DNA of 64,000 bases from Babylonia areolata (GCF_041734735.1 NC_134878.1:29317811-29381810), one strand, 5' to 3'. Positions 1 through 9,065 are shown, counted from the stretch's first letter. Program-made: numbers and translations. Notes: generated by a model from the sequence alone, not told the origin.

Positions 1-139
1 ACTTTTAGTGCCAATGAACGTAGTGACAATGGTACGCAGCGCAATTGATACGTAGCGCGAATGATGCGTAGCGTTAATGACACACAGAGATTTTTAAAAA
101 AGTGATATTATAGACACGCTGCGCTATTGAACTTAGTGG
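1..139. repeat. Degenerate ~15-bp satellite, left part
   Basis: The sequence is made of imperfect short units of the type TAGCGC(C/T)ATTGACAC alternating with GTAGTG(A/G)(C/T)AATG. The same units continue at 1000-1600, and the two parts are separated only by a LINE insertion, so they formed one tract before it. A larger unit is also visible: the phrase GACACGCTGCGCTATTGA recurs near 111, 1128 and 1403. The tract starts before the window. No coding role is seen. Confidence 0.75.
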
Positions 140-999
140 TCCCTCACCCTTGAACACCTCCACACCCAGTTCCCCAAAGAGTTCTGGACTCATGTCTACA
201 CTGACGATTCTGCGACAGATGCCATTCGGAACGGAGGCGCAGGAGTCTATGTTCAGTATCCAGGAGGCAGAGAAGAAAAGATCTGCCTCGCTACCGGCCT
301 GTACTCCACCAATTACAGAGCCGAAGCAGAAGCCTTGAAAACAGCAGCAGCAGCCCGCATCGAGGTCAGCCCCTATGCCAGGCACAACGTTGTCTTCCTG
401 ACTAACGCCCTGTCCATCTTGCAGGCCCTTTGGTCCAACAGAGATCCAGAACTCAACGATCTGTCCTCCTCTCTCGCCTCCCTCTGCACAAGTCACACAG
501 TCACCCTGCAGTAGATTCCCTCCCACTGCAACGTGCTTGGCAACGAGACTGCTGACTCCCTAGCAAAGGAAGGCACTACGAAAGAGCAGATGGACAGGTC
601 TACCAACTACTCTGAATCCAGGACCATCATTAAGGCCAAGCTGCAGAACAAGTGGAAGCAGCAGCATCCATGCCACAGCAGAGCAGACCCGTACTACCTG
701 CTGACTCGTCGAGAGCAGGTAGCCATTTTCAGGCTCAGGACAGGCCACAACCGCCTGAAATACCACCTATACACGAAACTCCGTATCGGCGACACAGAGC
801 AGTGCCCCTGCAGAACAGGCAGCCAGACAACAGAACATCTGCTGCAGTCCTGCCCGCTCCACCAAGCGCTCTGAGAGAAAACCTGGCCCGACCTAATCCC
901 AGCGGCCTGGAAGCTCTACGGAGGACTGGAGTACCTGCGACGTACTGCCGCCTTCGTCGAGGAGACGGGGGAATCCATCTGATAAATGACGAACGAGAC
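140..999 (+). mobile_element. 5'-truncated LINE fragment with RNase H domain
   Basis: This is the C-terminal part of a non-LTR retrotransposon ORF2, of the LINE groups that carry RNase H (I-type and relatives; exact clade not assigned). In one frame it reads an RNase H domain: HVYTDDSATDA (usual TDGSA), NYRAEAEAL with the catalytic Glu, FLTNALSILQAL (Asp replaced by Asn), then IPSHCNVLGNETADSLAKEG. A zinc-binding tail follows (CPCRTGSQTTEHLLQSCPLH) and a closing stretch ending VEETGESI. Two in-frame stops are present: TAG at 512-514, where Trp is expected before IPSH, and TGA shortly after CPLHQAL. It lacks endonuclease and reverse transcriptase, so it is a dead 5'-truncated copy. The 10-bp direct repeat AACTTAGTGG at 130-139 and 1000-1009 is its target-site duplication. 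It has no poly-A tail. Confidence 0.88.
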
Positions 1000-1600
1000 A
1001 ACTTAGTGGCAATGTTACACGGCGCTAATTGACACTTCGCGCCATTGAACGTAGTGATAATGGCACGTAGCGCTATTGACACGAAGCTCTGTTGACATGT
1101 AGCCATAAAAGAAGAAGTACTATCGACACGCTGCGCTACTGATTGTAGTGGCAATGTTACTTAATGCTATTGACGCTTAGCGCTGTAGTGATAATGATAC
1201 GTAGCACCATTGACAAGTAGCACTATAGAGATGCATCTTTTCCAGCATGAATGTAGTGGTAATATTGGTAATATTGATTAGTGTTATTGACACTTAATGC
1301 CACTGAACGTAGTAATAATGGTATCGATGCGTAGCGCGAATGATACATAGCGTTTATGACAGGCAGAGAGAGAAAGAAAAAAGAAATAAAAAGTGGTACT
1401 GAAGACACGCTGCGCTATTGAGCACATATTAGTGGTAATGTTACGCAGTGCCATTGACACTTAGCGCCATTGTGATGATAATGATACACAGTGGCAATGT
1501 TACTTAGTACTTTTGACACTTAGCGCCATTGTGATGATAATACGTCGCGCTATTGACACGTAGCACTATAGACATGCATCCATTCTAGCGTATCTCTCTG
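1000..1600. repeat. Degenerate ~15-bp satellite, right part
   Basis: This continues the tract at 1-139, with dozens of imperfect units around TAGCGCYATTGACAC and GTAGTGATAATG, and traces of a larger unit of about 275 bp (GACACGCTGCGCTAYTGA at about 1128 and 1403). An A/G-rich interruption at 1358-1395 also appears, in part, in the first section near 85-105, which supports a higher-order unit. No gene is seen. Confidence 0.7.
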
Positions 1601-2019
1601 GCTGGATGGGCGAGGGTTAAACGGGGAGAAGGAGGGGGCGGTGAGAAAAGTTTGACACACCACGTGATAAACAAAACTGGTGCCACAGTTTTTCTGATTG
1701 GTGCACACACACACACACACACACACACACAAGAAACAAAAATCGCTCACTCGGCTGCAGACGACAGAGCGCGCAAAGCACGTGTATTGCGTGATAATCG
1801 TGAAGACACTTCTCATCCCCCCCCCCCTCTCCCTCCCCGCCACTTCCCAACCGCGTCCGCCCTCCACCACTGGCGAAACAAAATTGTGAGTATCCAAACG
1901 ACACTTCGGCGGCAGGGGTTCTCAGATTTCCAAAGGACTAACATTATTGTGACCAGTGTCAATGCTGGCCTGTACTTCGCTCGATTTTTTGACACATTTG
2001 GGAATTCTTCTTTCCTCTC
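1601..2019. other. No gene seen; microsatellite and C-rich tract
   Basis: This stretch holds a (CA)n tract at 1703-1731 and a C-rich run near 1815-1850. Open frames here come from the CA repeat. No splice-bounded coding segment is recognised. Confidence 0.5.
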
Positions 2020-2160
2020 TCTTGAACTCTGCGAAGATTCCCTTGGTGCGGCGCCGAGCGTCTACAATAGTTCACCAGATTCCTCTAGGTCCGTCGGTTG
2101 TGCGTCAAAATGGGTCTTTCCTGTTCATTCTACACTGTTGCCAGTAGTAGTAGTAATAGC
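2020..2160 (-). mobile_element. LINE ORF2 C-terminal remnant (family of 58.1 kb)
   Basis: Read on the minus strand, this matches the LINE C-terminus at 58056-58240: both share CACAACCGAC(A/G)GACCT(A/G)GAGGA(A/G)TCTGGTGAAC and the following CTTCGCAGAGT. That copy reads THNRQTWRSLVNSSYVRHPL; here the frame is broken. A short trinucleotide run (GTA)n flanks it near 2144-2165. Only the last ~45 codons survive. Confidence 0.6.
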
Positions 2161-2530
2161 AGTAGTATAGGAACTGGCAAGTCATCTGCCTAGACTTCTC
2201 GGCATTTTTATGTCCCCATCGAATCTGCATCTTCAATTTTTACATTTTATTTTATCTATTTATTTTCTTTTGTTTTTTTGTCAGTCCACCATTTTATTGT
2301 TTTTTTTTCTCTTTTTTGTGTGTGTATCTTTCCTCCGCCTCCCCCCTTCAACAGTTCCATTGGAGGGCTGAATAATGATGACGCTTGGACGTTTTGCATT
2401 CACGGCCAGAAGAACACAACAAGGAGGCGAATCGAGGTATGTCACGGTAGGTAATGTCCTATTCTAGCATCCTAAATCATTTGCACCTATTGGTTACATT
2501 TTCATGGTTTGTGGGACGAATACTGGAAAT

Positions 2531-2650
2531 CAGTATCAGTAGCTCGAGGAGGCGTCACTGCGTTCGGACAAATCCATATACGCTACACCACATCTGCCAA
2601 GCAGATGCCTGACCAACAGCGTAACCCAACGCGCTTAGTCAGGCCTTGAG
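2531..2650 (+). mobile_element. SINE-A copy, full head and body, A-rich tail
   Basis: This is a tRNA-derived SINE that recurs about ten times in the window (called SINE-A here). It has a box A-like AGCTCGAGGAGGCG, a box B-like GCGTTCGGACAAATCC, a 7-bp palindrome CATCTGCCAAGCAGATG, and the end block GCGCTTAGTCAGGCCTTGAG. An A-rich tail of (AATA)n type runs to about 2800. Orientation is set by box A preceding box B and by the tail. I recall this sequence as a common gastropod SINE. It may belong to a named molluscan family such as RUDI or a MetaSINE, but I cannot verify this. Confidence 0.9.
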
Positions 2651-3032
2651 GGAAAAAAAAATTAAAAAATGAAATAAAATAACAAAGCCAAACGAAACAA
2701 AACGAGCAAACAAATAAAAGAATAAATAAATAAATAAATAACAATAAAAAATAAATAAGTAAATAAATAAATAATAGATAAATACTGAAAAAACAAAAAA
2801 AACAACCGAGATGGTGGCACGTTAGTTTAGTGACCCAATCCGCTTCAAAATTGTGTAAAAAAAAACAACAAAAAAAAACAAACAAAAAAACCCCGTACAA
2901 AATAAGTCGAAATCCACTGAAGATGGGTTAAAGCATCTTCATACATGCAAAAAAATTACCAGTAAAATAGGTACAATAATTTAGCGTCATGTCATGATTT
3001 GATTAAATTCAGTTGCAAAATTACGACAGAAG

Positions 3033-3070
<38 letters not shown>

Positions 3071-3393
3071 TTTGGTTTGACTTCTTTTGACGTTGTGATT
3101 AGGACGAGAAAACTCGTCCTCGAATTCAGGGGACCAGTTCGAAGACCTAGTAAAACGAAAATTTTAGTGCGTCTGGCAGTGCAGGCATACGACGAATGGC
3201 ATGTAGCGTGAAATCCACCCATTTAACCAAGAGTTTGTTTCAAAGAACGACGCGAAGTAACCCGTACCATAAATACACAAACCACCACTTTTCTCAAGCC
3301 GCTGTGTTTTGTTTGGGTGGGGACTAAGGGGGAGGAAAGAGCGACTCCAATTGGCGTAGACTGAACACACACATACATAGACACACATATCTA

Positions 3394-3541
3394 TCTTATA
3401 TATCTTTTATATATATATATATATACATATATATATGTAATTTATATATATATATATATATATATGCATAATTATGTCGCACTTTAGCATCCTAAATTCC
3501 TGGAGCTGAATTGAGGATGCTAAAGTGCGACTAAACCATAA

Positions 3542-3585
<44 letters not shown>

Positions 3586-3640
3586 GTATATGTACACAGA
3601 CACATTATATATATATATATATATATACATACATACACGC
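3394..3640. repeat. (AT)n and (AC)n tracts around a hairpin
   Basis: Long (AT)n runs at 3409-3470 and 3565-3627 and (AC)n at 3541-3565 flank the hairpin at 3476-3531. Isoleucine/tyrosine-rich open frames on both strands here are artefacts of the repeats. Confidence 0.85.
3476..3531. repeat. 56-bp near-perfect hairpin
   Basis: The left arm GTCGCACTTTAGCATCCT is exactly complementary to the right arm AGGATGCTAAAGTGCGAC. The pairing continues inward through AAATTC/GAATTG with one mismatch. This gives a 24-bp stem with an ~8-nt loop (CTGGAGCT). It sits between (AT)n and (AC)n tracts. It could be a tiny foldback element, a solo inverted repeat or a small-RNA precursor. It is short for a canonical miRNA precursor, and no second copy is seen in the window. 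Confidence 0.85.
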
Positions 3641-3852
3641 ACACGCATACAGACACACGCGCGTGCGCGCACCTCCACGATGACGCGTGCGTATATTCCA
3701 AAAATATGGAGAACTTTAAAAAGCATTTCAATATTTATATTTCTCAATATTCGTCTTTTATTTCCCCAGGAATCGCGGCGAGATTCGCAGATACATAATA
3801 TCATGCACTGTGGGGAAAAACGGCGCGCTTTGCGAATGTTGTGCTCGACACC

Positions 3853-4286
3853 GGTGTCACTAAAACTCGAAAAGACGCGAAAAGACACGAAAAGACATAT
3901 GAAACAAATGTGAAAACGCGAAAAGAGATCCGAAAAGAATGTGAAAATGCGAAAAGACAGACTAGATATTCCAGGACTTTTCATGTCTTTTCACATTCTT
4001 TTCCGGTGTATTTTCGTGTCTTTTCGTGTCTTTTCGCATTTTAGTATGACCCCTTGGTGTCACTAAAACTAGAAAAGACGCGAAAAGACTCGAAAAGACG
4101 CGAAAAGACACGAAAAGACATATGAAAAAGATGTGAAAACGCGAAAAGACATCCGAAAAGAATGTGAAAATGCGAAAAGACAGACTAGATATTCCAGGAC
4201 TTTTCATGTCTTTTCACATTCTTTTCCGGTGTATTTTCGTGTCTTTTCGCGTCTTTTCGTGTCTTTTCGCATTTTAGTATGACCCC
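3853..4286. mobile_element. Tandem pair of foldback elements built of AAAAGAC repeats
   Basis: Two direct copies (3853-4053 and 4056-4286) each begin GGTGTCACTAAAACT and end ATTTTAGTATGACCCC, so the ends form an imperfect terminal inverted repeat (GGTGTC-ACTAAAA against GGGGTCATACTAAAA). Internally the left half is a run of CGAAAAGACA/GCG units and the right half is the same run inverted (GTCTTTTCGTGTCTTTTCG), so each copy folds back nearly completely. The second copy is ~30 bp longer because it has extra AAAAGAC units. No transposase is encoded. The structure fits a non-autonomous foldback DNA element, or an inverted minisatellite. Family unknown. Confidence 0.7.
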
Positions 4287-4519
4287 TGGACACAGTTATT
4301 GAGAAGGAATCCGCCAGCGTAAGTTCGTAGGGCAGTAGCCGTATTTCTTCCCCTGTACTTGGTTACTTAGAGTTGTTTTCCGATACAGGTACCAGGGGTT
4401 CCTCTCCATCCGACTCTTAAAAGTTCAGGCTGTTTATATGCGCCACTCCCGGTTGTCTGCACTTTTGCCCAGAAGTCTTCAAACATGATTTCTTGGTCTG
4501 ACCAGAATTTGTCGAGCCT

Positions 4520-4985
4520 ATTCTTAAAAGGAGGAGGAATTTTTTTTTAATGTCCCGTCACATATATCGGTGATTGAAGACAATTTGTTAAAGTATTAAT
4601 GTATACATTTGAGCATTATCGGTTAGAAGAGGTGGGGGTGTGAATGAATAGAGGGTTGAGGGAAAATGGGCAAATGAGGGTGAAAGGAGGGTGGGATCTG
4701 AAAAAAAAATGTTCAGTTACAGTTACAGGAAATTACTTAAATGACTTCGTAATAGAAAAGTCGTTAACTAACAAGCGAAACAACTGAAAAAAGTGTTTAC
4801 AGTTTTTGCACAAACGTCATGTGTCGGAAGGCTGTTCGAAATGTTGACAATTCTCAGTGCAAATGAGGTCTTCCCCGGGGATGTCTTTTTACTTGCAAAA
4901 GGTGTATTTTCATAGGATGTCCCCGTGTTCCTGTATGAATGGTACTTCTCTTGTTTCGAAGACTTAAAATCTAAACTGGTTAATG
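4520..4985 (-). mobile_element. LINE 3' end, C-terminal ORF2 remnant plus 3' UTR
   Basis: On the minus strand, 4985-4770 reads a typical LINE ORF2 C-terminus: YHSYRNTGTSYENTPFASKK, then SFALRIVNISNSLPTHDV and CAKTVNTF. This is the pattern 'SF..RVVN.WNSLP..V..A.TVN.F' seen in CR1/RTE-like elements. The 3' UTR follows leftwards and ends in GACGGGACATTAAA near 4525. The 3' UTR matches the element at 24389-24640 closely, although the coding part there is different. 5' truncated. Confidence 0.7.
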
Positions 4986-4991
4986 ACATTT

Positions 4992-4996
<5 letters not shown>

Positions 4997-5050
<54 letters not shown>
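4997..5050. repeat. (TC)n microsatellite
   Basis: This is a pure run of about 27 TC units. It abuts the right arm of the 22-bp inverted repeat at 5049-5070. Confidence 0.95.
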
Positions 5051-5055
<5 letters not shown>

Positions 5056-5089
5056 AGTAATTTCCTGTAATTGTAGTTGGACGTTTTTT

Positions 5090-5439
5090 TTGTTTTTTTT
5101 ATTGAACCCAAATATTATAACAGCCCTTGTAGTTTTAGATTGAACTTATTGTCATCCAGAAAGGAAACTACCTTTGGTGGGCTTGCAGTCTATATTTACA
5201 AATCTTTGAAAAGGTTGAAGGCTATACTGTCGTAGTTGTTTGTTTTGTGGTGGTTGTCGTTTTTGTTTATTTTGTAAGTGTACTTTGACATGTGTGGTAT
5301 ATTGCTGTTGTAGTAGTTCGACTTTGTGAGTATATTGCTGTTGTATTCAGTATGACTTATGATTCCTGTATTTCAATGTACATGTGTCACCCCTTCAGTA
5401 AGGGGCTATGGCCTTTATTTGAATAAAACATTTCGTTTC

Positions 5440-5440
<1 letters not shown>
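5090..5440 (+). mobile_element. LINE 3'-terminal fragment (same tail as 36.4 kb)
   Basis: The end of this stretch, GGGGCTATGGCCTTTATTTGAATAAAACAT, matches the end of the LINE at 35676-36440 (GGGGCAAAGGCCTTTATGTG then AATAAAACAT). Both are followed directly by a (TC)n microsatellite. The part at 5090-5380 is non-coding 3'-UTR-like sequence of less certain origin. The AATAAA sits in the position of a poly-A signal. Confidence 0.5.
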
Positions 5441-5498
<58 letters not shown>

Positions 5499-5570
5499 CA
5501 TACATACACACACACACACACACGTGTGTGTGTGGGTGTGTGTGTGTGTGTGGGTAGGTGATTGGGTGTG
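5441..5570. repeat. Compound microsatellite (TC)n(TA)n(CA)n(TG)n
   Basis: Four dinucleotide runs follow one another. The CA-to-TG switch makes an inverted repeat around ACACGTGTGT. The open frames here on both strands are artefacts of the repeats. Confidence 0.95.
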
Positions 5571-5835
5571 TGCGCGTGCAATTACACGCTTGTGAGTATA
5601 CAAAAGCTGAGCGTGGCTAATTTTCATAATTTCAATCATTCGTATTCAATATCTTTCTTTTCATGCATTTACGTGTTTTTCTTCTTCTTTTTTCTCTTTT
5701 TTTTTTCTCAAGGCATGACCAGCGAGTTTTCTTTGAAATTTAACCTCTCTTGTGGCCGATTAGGGAGGAGGGAGGTCTGGGACTGCGGGGGATGCTAGCC
5801 TATTGTTCAAGAAAAGTGCGTTTTGAATCGTTTAA
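5500..5835 (+). repeat. Repeat E, copy 1 (inverted partner at 25.6 kb)
   Basis: About 300 bp here is nearly identical, in opposite orientation, to 25628-25950. The shared sequence includes GCTGAGCGTGGCTAATTTTC, a T-rich stretch, CTCAAGGCATGACCAGCGAG and AACAATAG/CTATTGTTC. The CTCAAGGCATGACCAGCG block resembles the 3' end of SINE-A (CTCAAGGCCTGACTAAGCG), so it may be a SINE-related element or a LINE sharing that tail. The high identity implies a recent copy event. No coding function is seen. Confidence 0.75.
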
Positions 5836-6430
5836 ATGGCCTTACGTTAGCTGCACAAAACCTAAACTCGGGTCGGATAATTATTTTCCGTCTACTGACA
5901 TTTGAACTGAACAGGTTTGTAAGACGCTGGGGAAAACTGATCTCACACACGGGGGCGGGGTGGGGTGGGGATGGGGGGTCGGGAGTGGAAGGGGGGAAAT
6001 TACATGAACAGATTTCATGCGGGGAATTAAGGACCGCTTCATGATAGCAGCTGTTCCCACAATCTGTTCAAGATCAAAAGCAAAAATCGAGGAAAACGTT
6101 GGCAATTACGCAGGCTGCTTAATTGCGGTCTACCACAGTGTTCTAACTGAATGCACAAACTGCTGTTTCAGGGATTTCTGTCATGCCGATGTGACCAAGT
6201 GTCTTTGTGTCGTTGTGGGACACATGGAAGCTGACGCCGAGAGCGTGGGAGGGGGAGGGGTGGTGGTTGAATTCTAATGAGTATAAACAGAATAATTCAA
6301 GCGAATGAATAGTAAATTAAAGGTAATTAGTATATGATAATAAATAAAAAAATACTGAAATAGTTAAATAATGAAGAAAAAGTAATAAAAGAAATGAAGA
6401 AAATAAAATATGAAGAAAACTAATAGAAAT

Positions 6431-6431
<1 letters not shown>

Positions 6432-6472
<41 letters not shown>

Positions 6473-6498
6473 GCACGCACGCACGCACGCACGCGCAC
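6432..6498. repeat. (CA)n followed by (GCAC)n
   Basis: A CA run grades into GCAC tetranucleotides. No gene is seen in 5836-6545 apart from a weak exon-like segment near 6004-6063, described under findings. Confidence 0.95.
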
Positions 6499-6544
6499 AA
6501 GGAAATGAAGTGAACATTGAACATTGAGGAAAAGTATATACTAG

Positions 6545-7165
6545 CTGCAGCCCTACCCCGGGGATGCCGGGGGTCTTGCAGTATAGATAGCATCACCGCC
6601 TTCTGGCAATTCTGTGCTAGAAATTTCCTTTCTATCGCTCTGTTTCTGACTTTTTTCTTTCTTCACTGTTGTCTCTTTTTTCTGCCTTCCCAGTCCATTC
6701 CCCTTTCTTTTTTCAAGCAAGACATGACACTTTTTCTTCTCTTTTCCACAGTCCATGATGCTATCTGTGCCGTTTTGCTCTGGCGATTTGGTAGTGAGAT
6801 GTAAACACTGGGATGGGCACTAGCTGCCCATTCTGCCGTGTTATTTGCCTGTTTATGAATTTTTTTTGCTCGGCTTTGAAGTATTATTTTTTCCTTTTTT
6901 ACAATTTTTTTGTTGTTGTAATCTGGGGATGATAAATTAAGCGGAATGGCTGGCGTCCTCAGCATGGCCTAGTCTTATTTGTCGTAAGGAGCTATATGGT
7001 TGGGATACTGTGTCGTGAACTGTGTTTTGTGGGTTTGCGGGGATGGGGGTGGGGGGTGTTGATGTTTTATGTTGACGTGGTTGAGCATCTAAATGGTTTG
7101 ACAGTCCTGATATGGCCCTGCGCGGTCGGCTAGGACTATGAGCAACAAGAACACGAATAAGCTGC
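6545..7165 (+). repeat. Repeat D, copy 1 (~600 bp, non-coding)
   Basis: This is homologous along its length, same orientation, to 33895-34565. Shared landmarks in order are GGGGATGCCGGGGGTCTT, a C/T-rich block, GTGAGATGTAAACACTGGG, GCTGGCGTCCTCAGCATGGC, GGTTGGGATACTGTGTC, and an end block GACAGTCCTGATATGGCC followed by GTCGGCT-GGACTAT and AACAAGAACA. A third copy of just the end block is at 15712-15768. The conserved end and variable 5' extent suggest a retroposed element, perhaps a LINE 3' UTR or long SINE. No ORF is shared. Confidence 0.75.
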
Positions 7166-7494
7166 AGCCCTAGACGCCCCGATTAAGAAAAATGTTCACA
7201 CTGCACGCAATGCCGGCATTGTGATGTAACGACAGGCTCACATGCAAAGGCGTACGGAAAAGGTAGCAGCAGTGCACTCATAACCAAAAAGGAAAGAAGA
7301 TGCATGAATACTTCATCTCTAAAAAGGCAAATTGTTGACAAAAAAAACAAACAAAAAAAACAACAAACTACAACAACAAAAAAACCTGCAGAGGAATGGC
7401 CTCACTAGAACATCACAAACGCGCCTAAATGACTTGGACATAGCCCCTGTGAACGGAACGTGTTGAATCAGTGTGGGTGGGATGCTCGGTTTAC

Positions 7495-7602
7495 CTCCAG
7501 CCGTGGACATGTTGTGCGTGCTCGAACCGAAACCGGCCGCCACGTCACACTGGACCAGCAGAACCAGCAAGACTCCGACAGCATACGGCAGCCTCCACGC
7601 CA
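7495..7602 (-). CDS. Signal-peptide exon of a predicted secreted or membrane protein
   Basis: On the minus strand a (TG)n-rich tract ending TTTCAG (AG at 7604-7603) precedes a 108-bp open segment closed by GGAG|GTAAAC (GT at 7494-7493). Its first two bases are TG. Joined to an upstream exon ending in A they make ATG and the frame MAWRLPYAVGVLLVLLVQ, then CDVAAGFGSSTHNMSTAG. That is a textbook signal peptide: a basic n-region, about 13 hydrophobic residues, and a small-residue c-region likely cut after Ala-Ala-Gly or nearby. The leader exon at 19757-19667 ends in A and is a fitting partner. The exon is phase 1 at both ends. Downstream exons would lie to the left and are not securely identified, so the function is unknown. 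The splice sites, codon phase and hydrophobic pattern are seen directly; that it is expressed is inference. Confidence 0.5.
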
Positions 7603-7616
7603 CTGAAACACACACA

Positions 7617-7649
<33 letters not shown>

Positions 7650-7739
7650 GCGTCAGTTTCAGCTCTCGTGTTGGGAGCGTGGTCTCTGTTCACCCAGATC
7701 TGTATTCTCTGCAGGGTCTGTGTTCCCAGAGAATTGTTT

Positions 7740-8147
7740 TTGTAGGTGTTTCCCTAGGTCTGTTTTACCCCAGGTCTGTTTCCCTAGGTCTGTTTTACCC
7801 CAGGTCTGTGTTTCCCTAAGTCTGTTTTTCCCCAGGTCTGTGTTTCCCCAGGTCTGTTTTACCCCAGGTTTGTGTTTCCCTAGGTCTGTTTTACCCCAGG
7901 TCTGTGTTTCCCTAGGTCTGTTACCCCAGGTCTGTTTTACCCCAGGTCTGTGTTTCCCTAGGTCTGTTTTACCCCAGGTCTGTGTTTCCCTAGGTCTGTT
8001 TTACCCCAGGTCTGTGTTTCCCTAGGTCTGTTACCCCAGGTCTGTGTTTCCCTAGGTCTGTTACCCCAGGTCTGTTTTACCCCAGGTCTGTGTTTCCCTA
8101 GGTCTGTGTTACCCCAGGTCTGTGTTTCCCTAGGTCTGTTTTACCCC
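7740..8147 (+). repeat. 32-bp tandem repeat array
   Basis: About a dozen copies of a ~32-bp unit, TGTGTTTCCCTAGGTCTGTT followed by TTACCCCAGGTC, with several half-units missing. The encoded 'LCFPRSVLPQV' frame is a by-product. Beyond an (ATT)n/(AGT)n spacer the same motif continues in inverted, more decayed form at 8185-8335 (GGAAACACAGAC, AATATAGACCCGGGGGAA). Confidence 0.85.
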
Positions 8148-8386
8148 AATTATTATTATTATTAGTAGTAGTAGTAGTAGTATCAGTTGGAGAATATAGA
8201 CCCGGGGGAATATGAACCCGGGAAAATATAGATAATGGGGGGGGGGGGGGGAGGCCTAGAAAACGTTAATTTTTGGAAACACAGACAAGGGGGAACTGAG
8301 ACTTAAGGAAAATTTGCAGAAACATGTACATGGGGGAATATAGGGCTGACCCCCTACCCACCCCCATCTCCGTGTTTTAGATCGGC

Positions 8387-8445
8387 TTTACTGAGAGAAC
8401 ACGATCTGAAGGCCATGAACTTCATTTTAACTTTACATCGCCGTG
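8387..8445. repeat. Short duplicated block (partner 9669-9727)
   Basis: TTTACTGAG(A/G)GAACAC, CATGAACTTCATT and ACATCGCCGTG are shared with 9669-9727. Here the block is bracketed by a direct repeat CCGTGTTTTAGATCG at 8370-8384 and 8441-8455. Origin unknown. Confidence 0.6.
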
Positions 8446-8454
8446 TTTTAGATC

Positions 8455-8629
8455 GTTTTTTGCGCCTTATAAATATTATCATTATTAGTAGTAGTTCTTT
8501 TTTATGTATCTATCTGTTGTTTATTTATTTATTAACTTATTTCTTTTTATTTTATTCTCTTTTTATATTTTGTTTTATTTTTTTATTTCTCAAGGCCTGA
8601 CTAAGCGCGTTGGGTTACGCTGCTGGTCA
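8455..8629 (-). mobile_element. SINE-A fragment (3' end and long A-rich tail)
   Basis: Only the last ~41 bp of the SINE-A body remain (8589-8629, ending GGCCTTGAG on the minus strand), with an A-rich tail filling 8470-8588. The tail contains ACTACTACTAATAATGATAA and then TTTATAAGGCGCAAAAA, a sequence also found behind the SINE-A copies at 20.9 and 23.5 kb. Confidence 0.75.
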
Positions 8630-9009
8630 AAGTCAAAGAATATCAAAAAGAACAGGTACAAGGCCATCACACCATCGATCGCCTCAAAGAAATAAAAGCA
8701 GAGAGAGGGAGTGGCCGTAAGTCTAACATGAAAGGTAGAGCACGATGCTTTGCTAATCAAACAAATATCGGCATCATTTCCAAACCAACATTGCGCAAAT
8801 TTCTTCAAAACGGAACAGAGTCTCTGTGGGCTTTTCCAAATACAATAGACTGAGCAACACACTATACGCCACGTTCTTGGCATCAGAGATCTTTTCCCAT
8901 CCCTCTTGCGGCCAGTCAGTGTGTTTGTGTGCATGTGTGGGTCTATTTTTGAGTGCGTTTGTGCATGCGCGAGAGTGTAAGTGTACACAAGTGTCAGTAG
9001 AGGTCTGTG

Positions 9010-9014
9010 CGTGC

Positions 9015-9065
<51 letters not shown>
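9010..9065. repeat. (GT)n microsatellite
   Basis: A long GT run with GCGT units at its left edge; a further (GT)n lies at 9176-9210. Region 8630-9340 otherwise shows no gene. Confidence 0.95.

Noticed and set aside
3520-4207. Phe/Ser-rich minus-strand frames repeating 'SFRIFTFFSD'
   Set aside because: Translation of the AAAAGAC foldback repeats, not a protein.
7471-8025. 184-codon plus-strand frame with 'LCFPRSVLPQVCVSL' repeats
   Set aside because: Produced by the 32-bp tandem array and a (CA)n tract; it overlaps the better-supported minus-strand exon.
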